A stretch of 13,898 nt of DNA from Irineochytrium annulatum (lineage: Eukaryota; Chytridiomycota; Chytridiomycetes; Chytridiales; Chytridiaceae). The stretch lies in assembly GCA_027600665.1 (NCBI GenBank), contig JADGJL010000787.1, forward strand, positions 1 through 13,898, written 5' to 3'. The notes under the pieces are model-generated. The model was not told where the DNA came from. It made no database searches and was given only the letters and a program-made list of their open reading frames with translations. The translations under genes and the position numbers were made by a program. The first letter of the stretch is position 1; each line of letters opens with the position of its first letter. Shown here one piece after another: positions 7,188 to 13,898 of the stretch.

Positions 7188-7409
7188 TTGGCTAGCTATC
7201 TGATGGAACGTACTGTAGATCTACTGAGGTACGATAGATGTTCTGTTTTTCTGCTCAAAGAGAACACTGTCCTAACTGCGGGTTCGTCACAGGAACGGAC
7301 TTTACCGCTCGAACAGAATCTTGCCAATCTCCTCCAAATCTCCACTCTGGCACGGCGCTCGTCAGTTGCCAAGCGCTTCAATACCGGCATCAAGCAGGCA
7401 CGGACGTAA
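7188..7409 (+). pseudogene. Short GAF-like fragment
   Basis: The frame gives SYLMERTVDLLRYDRCSVFL from about 7191, then LLKENTVLTAG and ERTLPLEQNLANLL. This resembles the start of a GAF domain, in which a helix and a D-R-C-S-[LV]-F-L strand are followed by a short loop and a P-L-x-x-x-[IL]-A strand. GAF domains bind small molecules in phosphodiesterases, phytochromes and histidine kinases. Only about 55 residues fit; the frame ends at TAA 7407-7409 and neither the second half of the domain nor any partner domain is found nearby. It is best seen as a remnant or a single exon of a broken gene. The ORF's first codon is not ATG; the first ATG in frame is at 7203. The similarity is by eye and weak. 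Confidence 0.3.
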
Positions 7410-8128
7410 CCGTTCCATCCCGATCAGCCTCCGGGCCATTCTCATTTTCTCGTTCAGCGGCGGCTGCGGTACCGCCTTCTCATCGAGGGTGTTCGCCGCT
7501 GGAGGGACAGCTACGTCACGACCTCCGTCGGGTCGGTGATCAAGGCGCGGTTCGTCGCTGGCGGGCGCATGTCGGCAGGGCGTCGTGCTTGTGGTCGTCC
7601 GAATCGCCCGCCCGGTCCGTCCATCGGGGCTGTCGACACGCCGCCGGGCGAAGCGACGGACATGGGATCTCCAGCGGACGTCCGGGCGGGTGTTCATGTT
7701 CCGGATGTGTTGCGATTGAGGAGTGTAGCCGGGAGATGTCGTCCTGCAGGCCGATGCTGGCGTGCATGGCGAAATGGGGCGCTGCGTGCACTACGAGGTA
7801 GACGACGCCGTCATCGCGTCAAGGGTGGGGTTGTTCATGAGCCGGCGATTCTGTGCGGTGCGGTTGACGTAAGGCGGCGGCTGGGGACTTTATGATTTTA
7901 GTGCGTCGGTGGTGTTTATGTTTCCGCCCTCTTATTATTTTCTTCAATCGTCACCTCTTTATTCAACTATACATGTTTCTTCAGCAACACCATTCACTTT
8001 GTTCTCCGGGGCTGCGAATTCCCACTTTTTCGGTTTTCGCTCACTAATTCTCTTCCCACCCTTTCAGCGAACTTCGCCTTTGTACCAGCCGCAGGTTATA
8101 TTGGTCGTAGACACGCCTTAGTACTAGG
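7410..8128. other. GC-rich then T-rich stretch without a recognised gene
   Basis: Bases 7410-7895 are GC-rich and have long ORFs in several frames on both strands (7536-7895 plus, 7362-7697 minus), which is expected by chance at this composition. None shows a known motif. From 7905 to about 8100 the plus strand becomes T-rich and non-coding, and the copia LTR begins soon after. Confidence 0.35.
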
Positions 8129-8185
8129 ATTAAAGCACTGTTTATTATAATGGGTGAATTAAGCACTGTTTATTATACTGGGTGT
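8129..8185. repeat. Two tandem 28-29 bp units at the LTR edge
   Basis: The units 8129-8157 and 8158-8185 share AAGCACTGTTTATTATA and TGGGTG, differing at a few positions. A third start (ATTA) follows. Each carries the TGTTTATTATA that on the minus strand reads as an LTR-type end TATAATAAACA, so the exact LTR boundary is ambiguous by one unit. Confidence 0.7.
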
Positions 8186-8331
8186 ATTACGCCTGCACCA
8201 CCCGCACTGCGGGCAGATGTCTACATAGCCGCTGCACTGCGGGGCATCAGGGCTTGATGTAGTTCTCCCACTGCTGACACCTGCTCTATTTATACTCTAG
8301 GGTGAACTAATTACCACAACAAATGCTAACA
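8139..8331 (-). repeat. 3' LTR of the minus-strand copia element
   Basis: On the minus strand the LTR starts TGTTAGCATT at 8331, directly after a polypurine tract, and probably ends ATAAACA at 8139, giving TGTT and AACA termini. It contains a TATAAATA box (8287-8294) about 40 bases from its start, as expected for an LTR promoter, and an ATAAA near its end. If the inner tandem unit marks the end, the LTR is 8167-8331. No second LTR is seen in the window. Confidence 0.65.
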
Positions 8332-8340
8332 CTCCCCTTG
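8332..8340 (-). other. Polypurine tract of the copia element
   Basis: Minus-strand CAAGGGGAG lies directly before the LTR start TGTTAG. The polypurine tract primes plus-strand DNA synthesis in LTR retrotransposons, and its position fixes the inner edge of the 3' LTR. Confidence 0.8.
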
Positions 8341-8344
8341 AGCT

Positions 8345-9000
8345 GTGGCGAACTCCAGCTTGCCCCTGACCGAAGCCCAGTCAGCGCCAGCTTCTTTCGA
8401 AGTCTTCGAGCTCCAACGGCTTAGTTAATAAGTACGCCGGTTGCTGGTGCGTACTGACCTCAACGACCTTAAAGTCCCCAAGTTCGTTTATGTCACAGAC
8501 ATGGCATTACTTAGCGTCCACGTGCCTGTTACTGTCCGTGCGTTTACGCGTATCCACAGACGAGCGGAGGGACTGTGAGTCTTCATAGACTTTCACTGGC
8601 TTAGCGATGTCGTACTTGAGCTCCTCGCATAAGTGCAGTAAGCCCAACACTGCCGTTGTGCATGAACACAACACGACAGCCTCCAACGCGGACGAAGACA
8701 GTACTGTGATTGTCTGTTGCTGGCACCGCCAGATGATGGGAGTAGTACGTGTGCGGATAACATATTATGTCTGACTCCTCCCATTTGACCGATCGTCGTT
8801 GCACATAGCGTCTACGTACGCGTGAAGCTCCATGCCTTTGATGCGGGTATACAAAATAATATGCCCATGTCCTTTGTACCCGACACGTCGCGAAAGATTC
8901 TCATGACCCCACTCCAGTGCCGTTGAGTTGGTCGCTCGCAATGACGCGCCAGAATGCTTACAGCGACGGCGATATCCAACCGCGTCCTGATTGCCGCAAA
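8345..9000 (-). pseudogene. Copia RNase H domain (several frameshifts)
   Basis: This is the C-terminal part of the copia polyprotein, which in an active element degrades the RNA of the RNA-DNA hybrid. Pieces in changing frames follow the family order: RTRLDIAVAVSILARHCERP (about 8930-8990), ELHAYVDAMCNDDRSNGRS (about 8770-8835, with the Asp of the usual Y-x-D-A-D-W-A-G motif), a poorly kept central part, then LGLLHLCEELKYDIAKPVKV and YEDSQSLRSSVDTRK (about 8540-8645), and finally VEVSTHQQPAYLLTKPLELE (about 8405-8465), matching the usual STxxQLADxLTK tail. At least three frame changes and a stop make it non-functional. The reading ends at the polypurine tract. Confidence 0.8.
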
Positions 9001-9002
9001 CA

Positions 9003-10204
9003 TTAGGGCACCAATTGCCGAACGGCAGGGAACCCAGAGTCCAAGAGGGCCTTGCCATCCTCGGCGGCCTCAAACACCGATGAGTCTCTGACCATCGGCG
9101 TTGGTTTGGGTTTGCAGGTGCTCATGTTGAACTTCGTTAACATGCGCTCGACGTAGGACTCCTGCGTCGCGAAGACCTCCCCTGTCTTCGTCCATCTGTA
9201 CACTACACCGAGGCAGTGAGAGAGACGACCAAGGTCGCGAATGCGGAACTCCGCGCGTACGACTGCCTTGGCCCACTCGATAGCTGCCTTGCTACCGGCA
9301 AATACCAAATCGTCCACGTAGACGCAAATGGTGATCATGCCGCTTACCTTGTCCCTTTCAACGTCGAGCTGACGCGTAAAGCAACAAGGATCACTCACAG
9401 TCTGTTTGAAGCCTTGCGCGAGCAAGTAGTCAGTGAGGCACTTGTACCACAAGCGTCCCGACTGCTTCAATCCATACAGTGCCATGGTAGGAGCATGTAC
9501 TTCCCTTCCGCGAGCAGAAGGATGTAGATTTTCTTGTCCAGCTTACCTTTCAGATACGCTGTCTCTACATCACACATCTCCAGCACCTCGCCATTACTAG
9601 TGGTGCGAGCGATAACTAACCACATCATGGAGGGCATCACAACGGGAGAGTAGGTTAGGTCAAAATGAACCCCTGGTAGTTGACTAAATCCATGTGCAAC
9701 AAGCCTAGCCTTGTAGCACTCAATACTACCGTCTGCTTTCCGCTTGATCCGGAAAACCCACTTGCTGCCCACTGGGCGTGCATTGGGCGGTGCATCCACA
9801 AGCTGGAATGTCCCGCGTTCCTCAAGTGAGCTCAGCTCCTTTTGGATTGCCTCCTCCCACAACTTGTGGTCTGGACGGCTCATTCCCTCCCGTATATTCC
9901 TGAGCTCATTGTCATACATGACGCCCGACACGACGGTGTAGAACTCAGCAGCTGCCACAGATCTCCACTGCCGCCGCGCATACAGGAAATTACGGTCAAA
10001 CACGCTCCTTTCAAAGAGCATCAGCTGAGGACTGTCTGTCGTCGCTGGCATGACAATTTGCGCCTCCGTAGCCGGACGCTCATCCGCCTTGGCTGGCCCC
10101 TCCTCAGTCTCTGAGTCCACCTCCGACCACATGTCGACATCCCCGTCGACTGCCGTGTTGGTGGATGAGGGAGGTCCATGGACCTTAGGTTGCCCCGTGG
10201 TCAA
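9003..10204 (-). pseudogene. Copia reverse transcriptase domain (frameshifted)
   Basis: The first part, 9467-10204, has an acidic N-terminal linker (DVDMWSEVDSETEEG), then the copia RT entry LWEEAIQKELSSLEERGTFQ, VGSKWVFRIKRKADGSIECY, KARLVAHGFSQLPGVHFDLT and CDVETAYLKGKLDKKIYI, whose Asp is the first catalytic residue. The frame then fails near 9480 and resumes in 9003-9485 with ALYGLKQSGRLWYKCLTDYL, the catalytic YVDDLVF box, and FRIRDLGRLSHCLGV. Continuous open stretches of 245 and 160 codons indicate that it decayed less than the RNase H part. The frame changes again near 9030, in the link to RNase H. In a complete element this domain copies the RNA into DNA inside virus-like particles. 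Confidence 0.9.
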
Positions 10205-10403
10205 GCATCTCGTCGCTGTTCCTACATCAATGAATTAGTTGGTCAAAACACGCTCCCCTCAATAAACGCGCCGAGTGGTGGACCCACCACCTCCACTGTC
10301 TTCTTCACGCACTGCGCCGCTGTCTGCTGGTGCTGGTACAGAGGGAGCGGCCGCAGGCCCAAGCATGGTTGTAACGTCCACGGGCGGAACAAGTGTTCGC
10401 AAC
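10205..10403 (-). pseudogene. Copia integrase-RT linker, decayed
   Basis: The low-complexity linker typical of copia polyproteins is seen in one frame (VPPVDVTTMLGPAAAPSVPA, then DSGAVREEDSGGGG) up to a stop near 10245. It joins directly to a foreign insert and the end of the integrase, so the integrase C-terminal segment between them has been lost. Confidence 0.6.
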
Positions 10404-10555
10404 GGATTGGACCAAGTCCTAAACCCGGTTCGATCCGGTTCAAAAATCCGGACCCGGATCGCCAATTTACCAAGTCCGAGTCCGATTTCAGTCCACCTTG
10501 AAATATCTGACAGATCAGAAAATCCAATTCTGAGTCAGTCGAATCGGTGAGTAGT
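10404..10555. repeat. Foreign CCGGATC-rich insert within the copia integrase
   Basis: About 152 bp with a composition unlike the flanks interrupts the integrase after FYGVLPRV. It is flanked by GCAAC on both sides (10399-10403 and 10556-10560), possibly a 5-bp target duplication. It contains TCCGGACCCGGATC and GGTTCGATCCGGTT, and two copies of ACCAAGTCC (about 10410 and 10469). Such CCGGATC-rich short sequences look like a short non-autonomous repeat. A chance 5-bp match cannot be excluded. Confidence 0.45.
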
Positions 10556-10900
10556 GCAACACGTGGAAGGACGCCGTAAAAGAGCTCCCACGGACAGCGC
10601 CCGCTGATTGGTACTTGTGGAAGGCAATTTGTGAGGTTGCAGGCATGCTGGACGGCCCATGCCCTGTATGAACCTGGCAGATTGGAGTTGTTTAACAGAG
10701 CCAAAGCGACCTCTGTGAGAATGCCGACGGTTTGATACAATCCCGTCCATCTGCTTCACATATGGCACAGAATATGTGTAAGCTATTGTGAAGTTAGCGA
10801 GCGCATACTTATTGTCGCACTTCCCAGAGTCATTATCCTGCGGAGAATGGGTTAAAACCGTTTTGTAGGACTCTGTACAATTACAAGAACTCGTTTGCAA
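10556..10900 (-). pseudogene. Copia integrase core, 3' part only
   Basis: Two frames together show the end of the catalytic core. The first is QDNDSGKCDNKYALANFTIA and YTYSVPYVKQMDGIV (about 10735-10860), corresponding to the family's R-S-D-N-G-G-E-Y box with the second catalytic Asp and to the N-G-x-A-E-R box, here damaged to DGIVSNR so that the catalytic Glu is lost. The second is TVGILTEVALALLNNSNLPG and SYRAWAVQHACNLTNCLPQ, then PWELFYGVLPRV (about 10556-10735). The zinc-binding HHCC region and the first Asp are absent because the element is cut off near 10900. Integrase normally inserts the DNA copy into the genome. Confidence 0.85.
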
Positions 10901-11330
10901 TGATACAATCTACACCTTCATACTCACTTTACATCTTCATATTCACCCAACCGCAAGCCCTTTATATTTAGTGCGTGCCTGACTGCATATGCGCCAGCAC
11001 CTGACTTTATCGCGCGCTCCTTCCGGCACATTGCCCGTAGAAGCTGGTGGGCAGGTGTCCCAAGCGACGGTCGACATAGAAATGTATTTGACTATGCCCG
11101 TGAGTGCAGGGACTCATGGATGATTGTAGATAGCTTTAGATAGATTAGTTGTGTTCAGTAGTTAGTTTTGCTGCTTATCTATTTATTTAGTTAGTCCCGC
11201 TTATTCTGCAGTTTTTTTCATTTCATTGTTTATTTTATATTTAGCTATAAATAGATAGTGTTAGATAGGACCTAGTAGACTTATTGCACATAGACCCTTG
11301 TATCTTAGTAACTTACCACCCCCCATACCC
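10901..11330. other. AT-rich spacer with short direct repeats
   Basis: No gene. Two 16-bp direct repeats (10912-10927 and 10931-10946, two mismatches) follow the copia break. Bases 11110-11280 are very AT-rich, with repeated TAGATAG and TTAGTTAG words and a CTATAAATAG box near 11245, a layout that could be an LTR or promoter remnant, but no boundary or partner copy is found. Confidence 0.35.
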
Positions 11331-11408
11331 CTTAGTTATGGATTTACCTGTTTGTAAGATCGCCCTATCAGGTAAAAACCGTCGTTTCGCTGTGTGATCA
11401 AGTCCGTT

Positions 11409-11555
11409 ATGGCGGGCTTGGTCGTTGGCCGTGAGATTGCTCTTCGGATTAGTAGCGAGGCAGGTGTATTGTTTGCTCAAGAATTGAACTTGAGATGTGC
11501 AACTGAAAATCAATCGTTCATTGTGCGCATTCCTCCGCCTGATTGGGCGTTCTGA
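11409..11555 (+). CDS. Possible short coding remnant, function unknown
   Basis: A 48-codon ORF begins MAGLVVGREIALRISSEAGV and ends IPPPDWAF at TGA 11553-11555. The frame is also open for about ten codons upstream. The amino-acid pattern looks more protein-like than the other short ORFs in this spacer, but there is no recognised family and no neighbouring exon. It may be a fragment of a mobile-element protein or chance. Confidence 0.15.
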   Translation: MAGLVVGREIALRISSEAGVLFAQELNLRCATENQSFIVRIPPPDWAF

Positions 11556-11616
11556 GGCAAACGAGATGATTGGTGCGGAGTTTGACATGCGCCCAATATT
11601 CTGACTAACCCTATGC

Positions 11617-11650
11617 TATGCGTCTCATTTCGAGAATGAGGCGTTGCATA
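11617..11650. repeat. Hairpin-forming inverted repeat
   Basis: CTCATT (11624-11629) and AATGAG (11635-11640) flank a TCGAG loop. An outer TATGC (11617-11621) pairs with GCATA (11646-11650), giving 11 pairs with one asymmetric internal loop. The region has no gene to which it could be assigned. Confidence 0.5.
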
Positions 11651-12212
11651 ATAATAATATAGTACACTTATACAGTACTATCGATTCATGAAATGTCATG
11701 ATAGACAGCGTCCGTAGTCCAGTCGAATCACTGAATAGAGCGTGGGATCGACCCAACTTTGGATCTCACATATATGTGTTTACACCTTATCTCGCCTCCT
11801 TGAGTAATCTTCATAACTTGTCCAATGTCGATAAGGGGTAGCTAGTCCCTTAGCTATTATCAATCAAGTAGATCTTCGGAGGATCCCGTGGATTTCACCA
11901 ACTGTATAGGCGGGTCCTTTGCTTGCGTCGGACAACGCTCGCTGAGTCTCCCTACTTTCGCTATACTTAAGGATTTCGACTCTATTCCACCAATAACGCA
12001 TTGGTGTTGCTCTTTCCCAAGGAACGAACGTGATTCCTATCGGATGGGAACATTTGGAACTTTTAGTGCCGCATCACCTCTTAGTGATTATGGCGTATCG
12101 AACTTATATGTATACCAACATATATGTGATAATACGTTCCGCATGACACGCCCTTTGTTTGGAGGTGGGCAGCGGTGATCCCCCTTTGAGAAGTTGATGA
12201 TGGAGCCAGTGA

Positions 12213-12247
12213 CCTCCTAGGAGGCCCTCTGGGGTGAGAGCAGAGGG
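12213..12247. repeat. Palindrome followed by a second hairpin
   Basis: CCTCCTAGGAGG at 12213-12224 is a perfect 12-base palindrome. CCCTCT (12225-12230) and AGAGGG (12242-12247) follow directly and form a second stem with an 11-base loop. The cluster sits in a spacer without genes. Confidence 0.5.
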
Positions 12248-12977
12248 ATAGGGGTCCTTGCACTGCCCAGAGGAGCCTAGGAGCCTAGTCATGATCCTCA
12301 CAATAGAACCCCGTTGACCCATATGCGAAGAATACCCATTATTGATTCCTACGTCACTATCCCCTCTTGCAACCACGACCTATTGAGCCTCCCGTGGGTA
12401 CGAGCCTTTTGTACGCGACCTTGAGTGAAGGACGCCGACGGACCTGCTCCAGGTGGGTTGTATCAGATCCCCTCTTTTGGGTCGAGCTATATCGACGCGA
12501 GACTGTGTCGGGGTCGGATGAGATGATGGCGGGCCAGAGCTAACCAAACAGATACGTGCAAAGATAGTCGGAGCGTGGAACAGCATTGGAGGAATAGAAG
12601 TCGACATGGACCGATGCCGTCGGGTAGTGTCAGCACACGGCACGGGAAGGAGCTATGACCCGGGCACGATCCGCCGAGGCTCGGATGACACAACCAACAC
12701 TTGTGATTACGGTATTACCCTTAATTGCTTTGATTGCTTCTATTACTTGATGTGCTTGATTCCTTCTTTGTTTGCTATTCTTTTGTTTGCTTTCTCGCTT
12801 TATTACGTTATGTTTAGGATACGCACCGCACCACAATCTACAAGTACACTCGCCTACCCTCTGCGGACACGGTCACTGAGACCGTTGGGGTTTGAACGCT
12901 ATCATCTACGATTCACATTTACATTTGCACTTTACATTTACACTTCTTACGTGGCTATCGTTGGGTTCCAAAAGAGC

Positions 12978-13230
12978 CTAGCGATGGTTTGACACTATCC
13001 CTTTTTTGACGCGAAATTGTTCGAAGGCACTCGACTTGAGCTCCTTAGCACCATCCATGCGCATACCAAGGACGTTGACGCCGATGAAATTTGAACAAGA
13101 CCAACGTGTGCAGTGGCACGTATCCCATGGCGGGCAATAAGCCATTGTACTGGCTGCGTCATTGACGACCGTCGCGACAAGAAAGGGCAGATATTTGTGA
13201 CAAGTCGCAACGGAGGCTCTCCCGACCCGT
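12978..13230 (-). pseudogene. Integrase-core remnant of a second copia element
   Basis: On the minus strand one frame gives SVATCHKYLPFLVATVVNDA, AASTMAY, then GVNVLGMRMDGAKELKSSAF and EQFRVKKGIVSN, up to TAG 12978-12980. These match the copia integrase core. The K-Y-F-L-x-x-V-D-D-A-S strand (here VVNDAAS, about 13150-13172) carries the first catalytic Asp, and the R-x-D-G-A-K-E box (about 13040-13060) carries the second. The segment between them is short and scrambled, and the N-terminal zinc part and the catalytic Glu region are missing. Its sequence differs from the integrase at 10556-10900, so it comes from a different copia lineage or copy. Some residual open frame exists, but it is only a fragment. 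Confidence 0.7.
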
Positions 13231-13353
13231 CGTTAACGGATACGCTCACGACGCGCCTCAAGAACTCAGTGAGTGAGGCATATTGCCCAGGCGACGGTTT
13301 CTAGTTTATCACCACATTTGTTGGGGTCCTAACCACCTTCTGCGCAGACGCAA

Positions 13354-13898
13354 ATGAAGGATGATATAAAGGATGTTGCGGTCGCGCTGAGGCCGACCGT
13401 TATTTTGAAGGACCGCTTCAATTATCACGCCTGGCTGAAGGCGTTGATTAACCTCCTGGAGTCGCACAAGCTGTGGACGCTCGTGCAGACGTACGACGTC
13501 GCCCCAACGGATGCGAGGGTGCTGAAGGAGCTGGCAACGGCACAGCTGTGCCGCGCGCATCCAACGCTCAAAGTCGCTGACATCACGTCGGAGGCGCTTG
13601 AGCAGCAGATGCTGGACGTGTCGGAGCACCTGAGGGCACGCCTTGCACAGGCCAGGACGCTGATCTTGACGTCAGTCGACGAAGTCAATCAGTCGACTGT
13701 CCCGAAGGACGCGACGGCCAAGTCCCTCCTGAAGCTCTTCGAGGGCGCACACGGGGTCATCTACCAGGCAGATGCCAAGCGTGTGCGCGACAAATGGCAC
13801 GCCATCGTCTTCGAGCCGAGTCTAGAGACTGCGGACGTCTTCAAGGCCCGGTTCCAGCAGTGTCAGATTGACCTTGCTGCAGCGGGCCTCGACTCGGA
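13354..13898 (+). CDS. Ty1/copia Gag polyprotein, N-terminal part (runs off the window)
   Basis: From ATG 13354 the frame is open for 181 codons to the window's end with no stop. Recognisable features are LKDRFNYHAWLKALINLLES (about residues 18-37), like the opening L-x-G-x-N-Y-x-x-W strand and helix of copia Gag (UBN2 type), then LWTLVQTYD, a helical region, TSVDEVNQSTV, DATAKSLLKLFEGAH, VRDKWHAIVFEPSLETADVF and KARFQQCQIDLAAAGLDS, matching the family's A-x-x-x-W-x-x-L and F-x-x-x-x-x-L patterns. Gag packages element RNA into cytoplasmic particles. The codons are GC-rich and intact, in contrast with the decayed copia pieces on its left, so this element is younger. An in-frame stop at 13330-13332 limits the unspliced start. 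No 5' LTR is visible upstream. The zinc knuckle and pol would lie beyond the window. Confidence 0.75.
   Translation, partial: MKDDIKDVAVALRPTVILKDRFNYHAWLKALINLLESHKLWTLVQTYDVAPTDARVLKELATAQLCRAHPTLKVADITSEALEQQMLDVSEHLRARLAQARTLILTSVDEVNQSTVPKDATAKSLLKLFEGAHGVIYQADAKRVRDKWHAIVFEPSLETADVFKARFQQCQIDLAAAGLDS

Larger units (their letters stand above)
8139..10900 (-). mobile_element. Decayed, 5'-truncated Ty1/copia retrotransposon
   Basis: Minus-strand order is partial integrase, linker, reverse transcriptase, RNase H, polypurine tract and LTR. Integrase before reverse transcriptase is the diagnostic Ty1/copia order. Gag, protease, most of the integrase core and the 5' LTR are missing, and the frame breaks several times, so it cannot move by itself. 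Similarity stops near 10880-10900, beyond which the sequence is unrelated. Confidence 0.9.
11556..12977. other. Long spacer without a supported gene
   Basis: ORFs of 60 to 128 codons occur on both strands (11888-12178 and 12606-12992 plus; 12104-12376 and 12380-12643 minus), but they have stop-rich neighbours, irregular codon use and no motifs. Notable non-coding structure includes hairpins at 11617-11650 and 12213-12247, a GGAGCCTA tandem pair at 12272-12287, and repeated ACATTTAC-like words at 12916-12945. Confidence 0.35.

Noticed and set aside
7536..7895. 119-codon plus-strand ORF overlapping a 111-codon minus-strand ORF
   Set aside because: Long ORFs in several frames at once are expected in GC-rich DNA; neither has recognisable motifs.
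10901..11330. 5' LTR of the minus-strand copia element
   Set aside because: Compared by eye with the LTR at 8139-8331, no matching segment was found; the element is truncated within its integrase.
11715..11760. tRNA-like segment (GGGATCGACCCA stem)
   Set aside because: The T-loop and acceptor stem do not fit a cloverleaf on either strand.
12446..12461. TGTATCAGATCCC, similar to an initiator-tRNA primer-binding site
   Set aside because: There is no LTR end directly before it and no gag after it; the match is partial.
12950..12975. TGGCTATCGTTGGGTTCC as a tRNA-complementary primer site
   Set aside because: The complement lacks a proper TTC T-loop, and no LTR boundary lies next to it.
12606..12992. 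128-codon plus-strand ORF with a hydrophobic stretch
   Set aside because: The hydrophobic part comes from a T-rich spacer and the end runs antisense into the integrase remnant; codon use is irregular.

Overview
The window looks like accessory, repeat-rich DNA from a filamentous fungus, most likely a basidiomycete (Agaricomycetes). I infer this from short introns (about 50 to 80 bp) with GTGAGT-type donors, CTAAC/CTGAC branch sites and CAG acceptors, from GC-rich coding exons set in less GC-rich spacers, from bystin-type gene debris, and from several Ty1/copia fragments. No bacterial operons, RNA genes or CRISPR arrays are visible. Species cannot be told from the sequence.

Left part (1-3871): the 3' end of a Ser/Thr/Pro-rich protein gene with a small last exon (1-515), then a broken, intron-containing bystin/ENP1 pseudogene on the minus strand (748-1516). 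A long stretch follows with little recognisable coding. It holds a possible 52-residue ORF and the spliced 3' end of an unrecognised membrane-protein-like gene (2770-3105).

Middle (3872-8128): two divergent copies of a small proline-rich protein gene in the same orientation (3872-4301 and 6178-6636). Both carry PPxY (WW-domain ligand) motifs. Directly after each stop codon lies a roughly 108-nt inverted-repeat element that is far better conserved than the coding regions and may form a structured RNA, followed by a candidate 3'-UTR intron. Between the copies are a decayed cysteine-containing protein gene (4759-5514) and a second diverged piece of the bystin-pseudogene region (5825-5924). A short GAF-like ORF lies after the second copy (7188-7409).

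Right part (8129-13898): a decayed, 5'-truncated Ty1/copia element on the minus strand (8139-10900) with a recognisable 3' LTR, polypurine tract, RNase H, reverse transcriptase and partial integrase, and a foreign CCGGATC-rich insert inside it. Two kilobases of mostly non-coding DNA with several foldback sequences follow. Then come a minus-strand integrase remnant of another copia element (12978-13230) and, in the opposite orientation, an intact copia gag ORF that runs off the end of the window (13354-13898).

The live candidates are the first gene, the two PPxY genes and the terminal gag ORF; most of the rest is decayed. The observation most worth following is the conserved 3'-UTR inverted repeat shared by the two PPxY genes.
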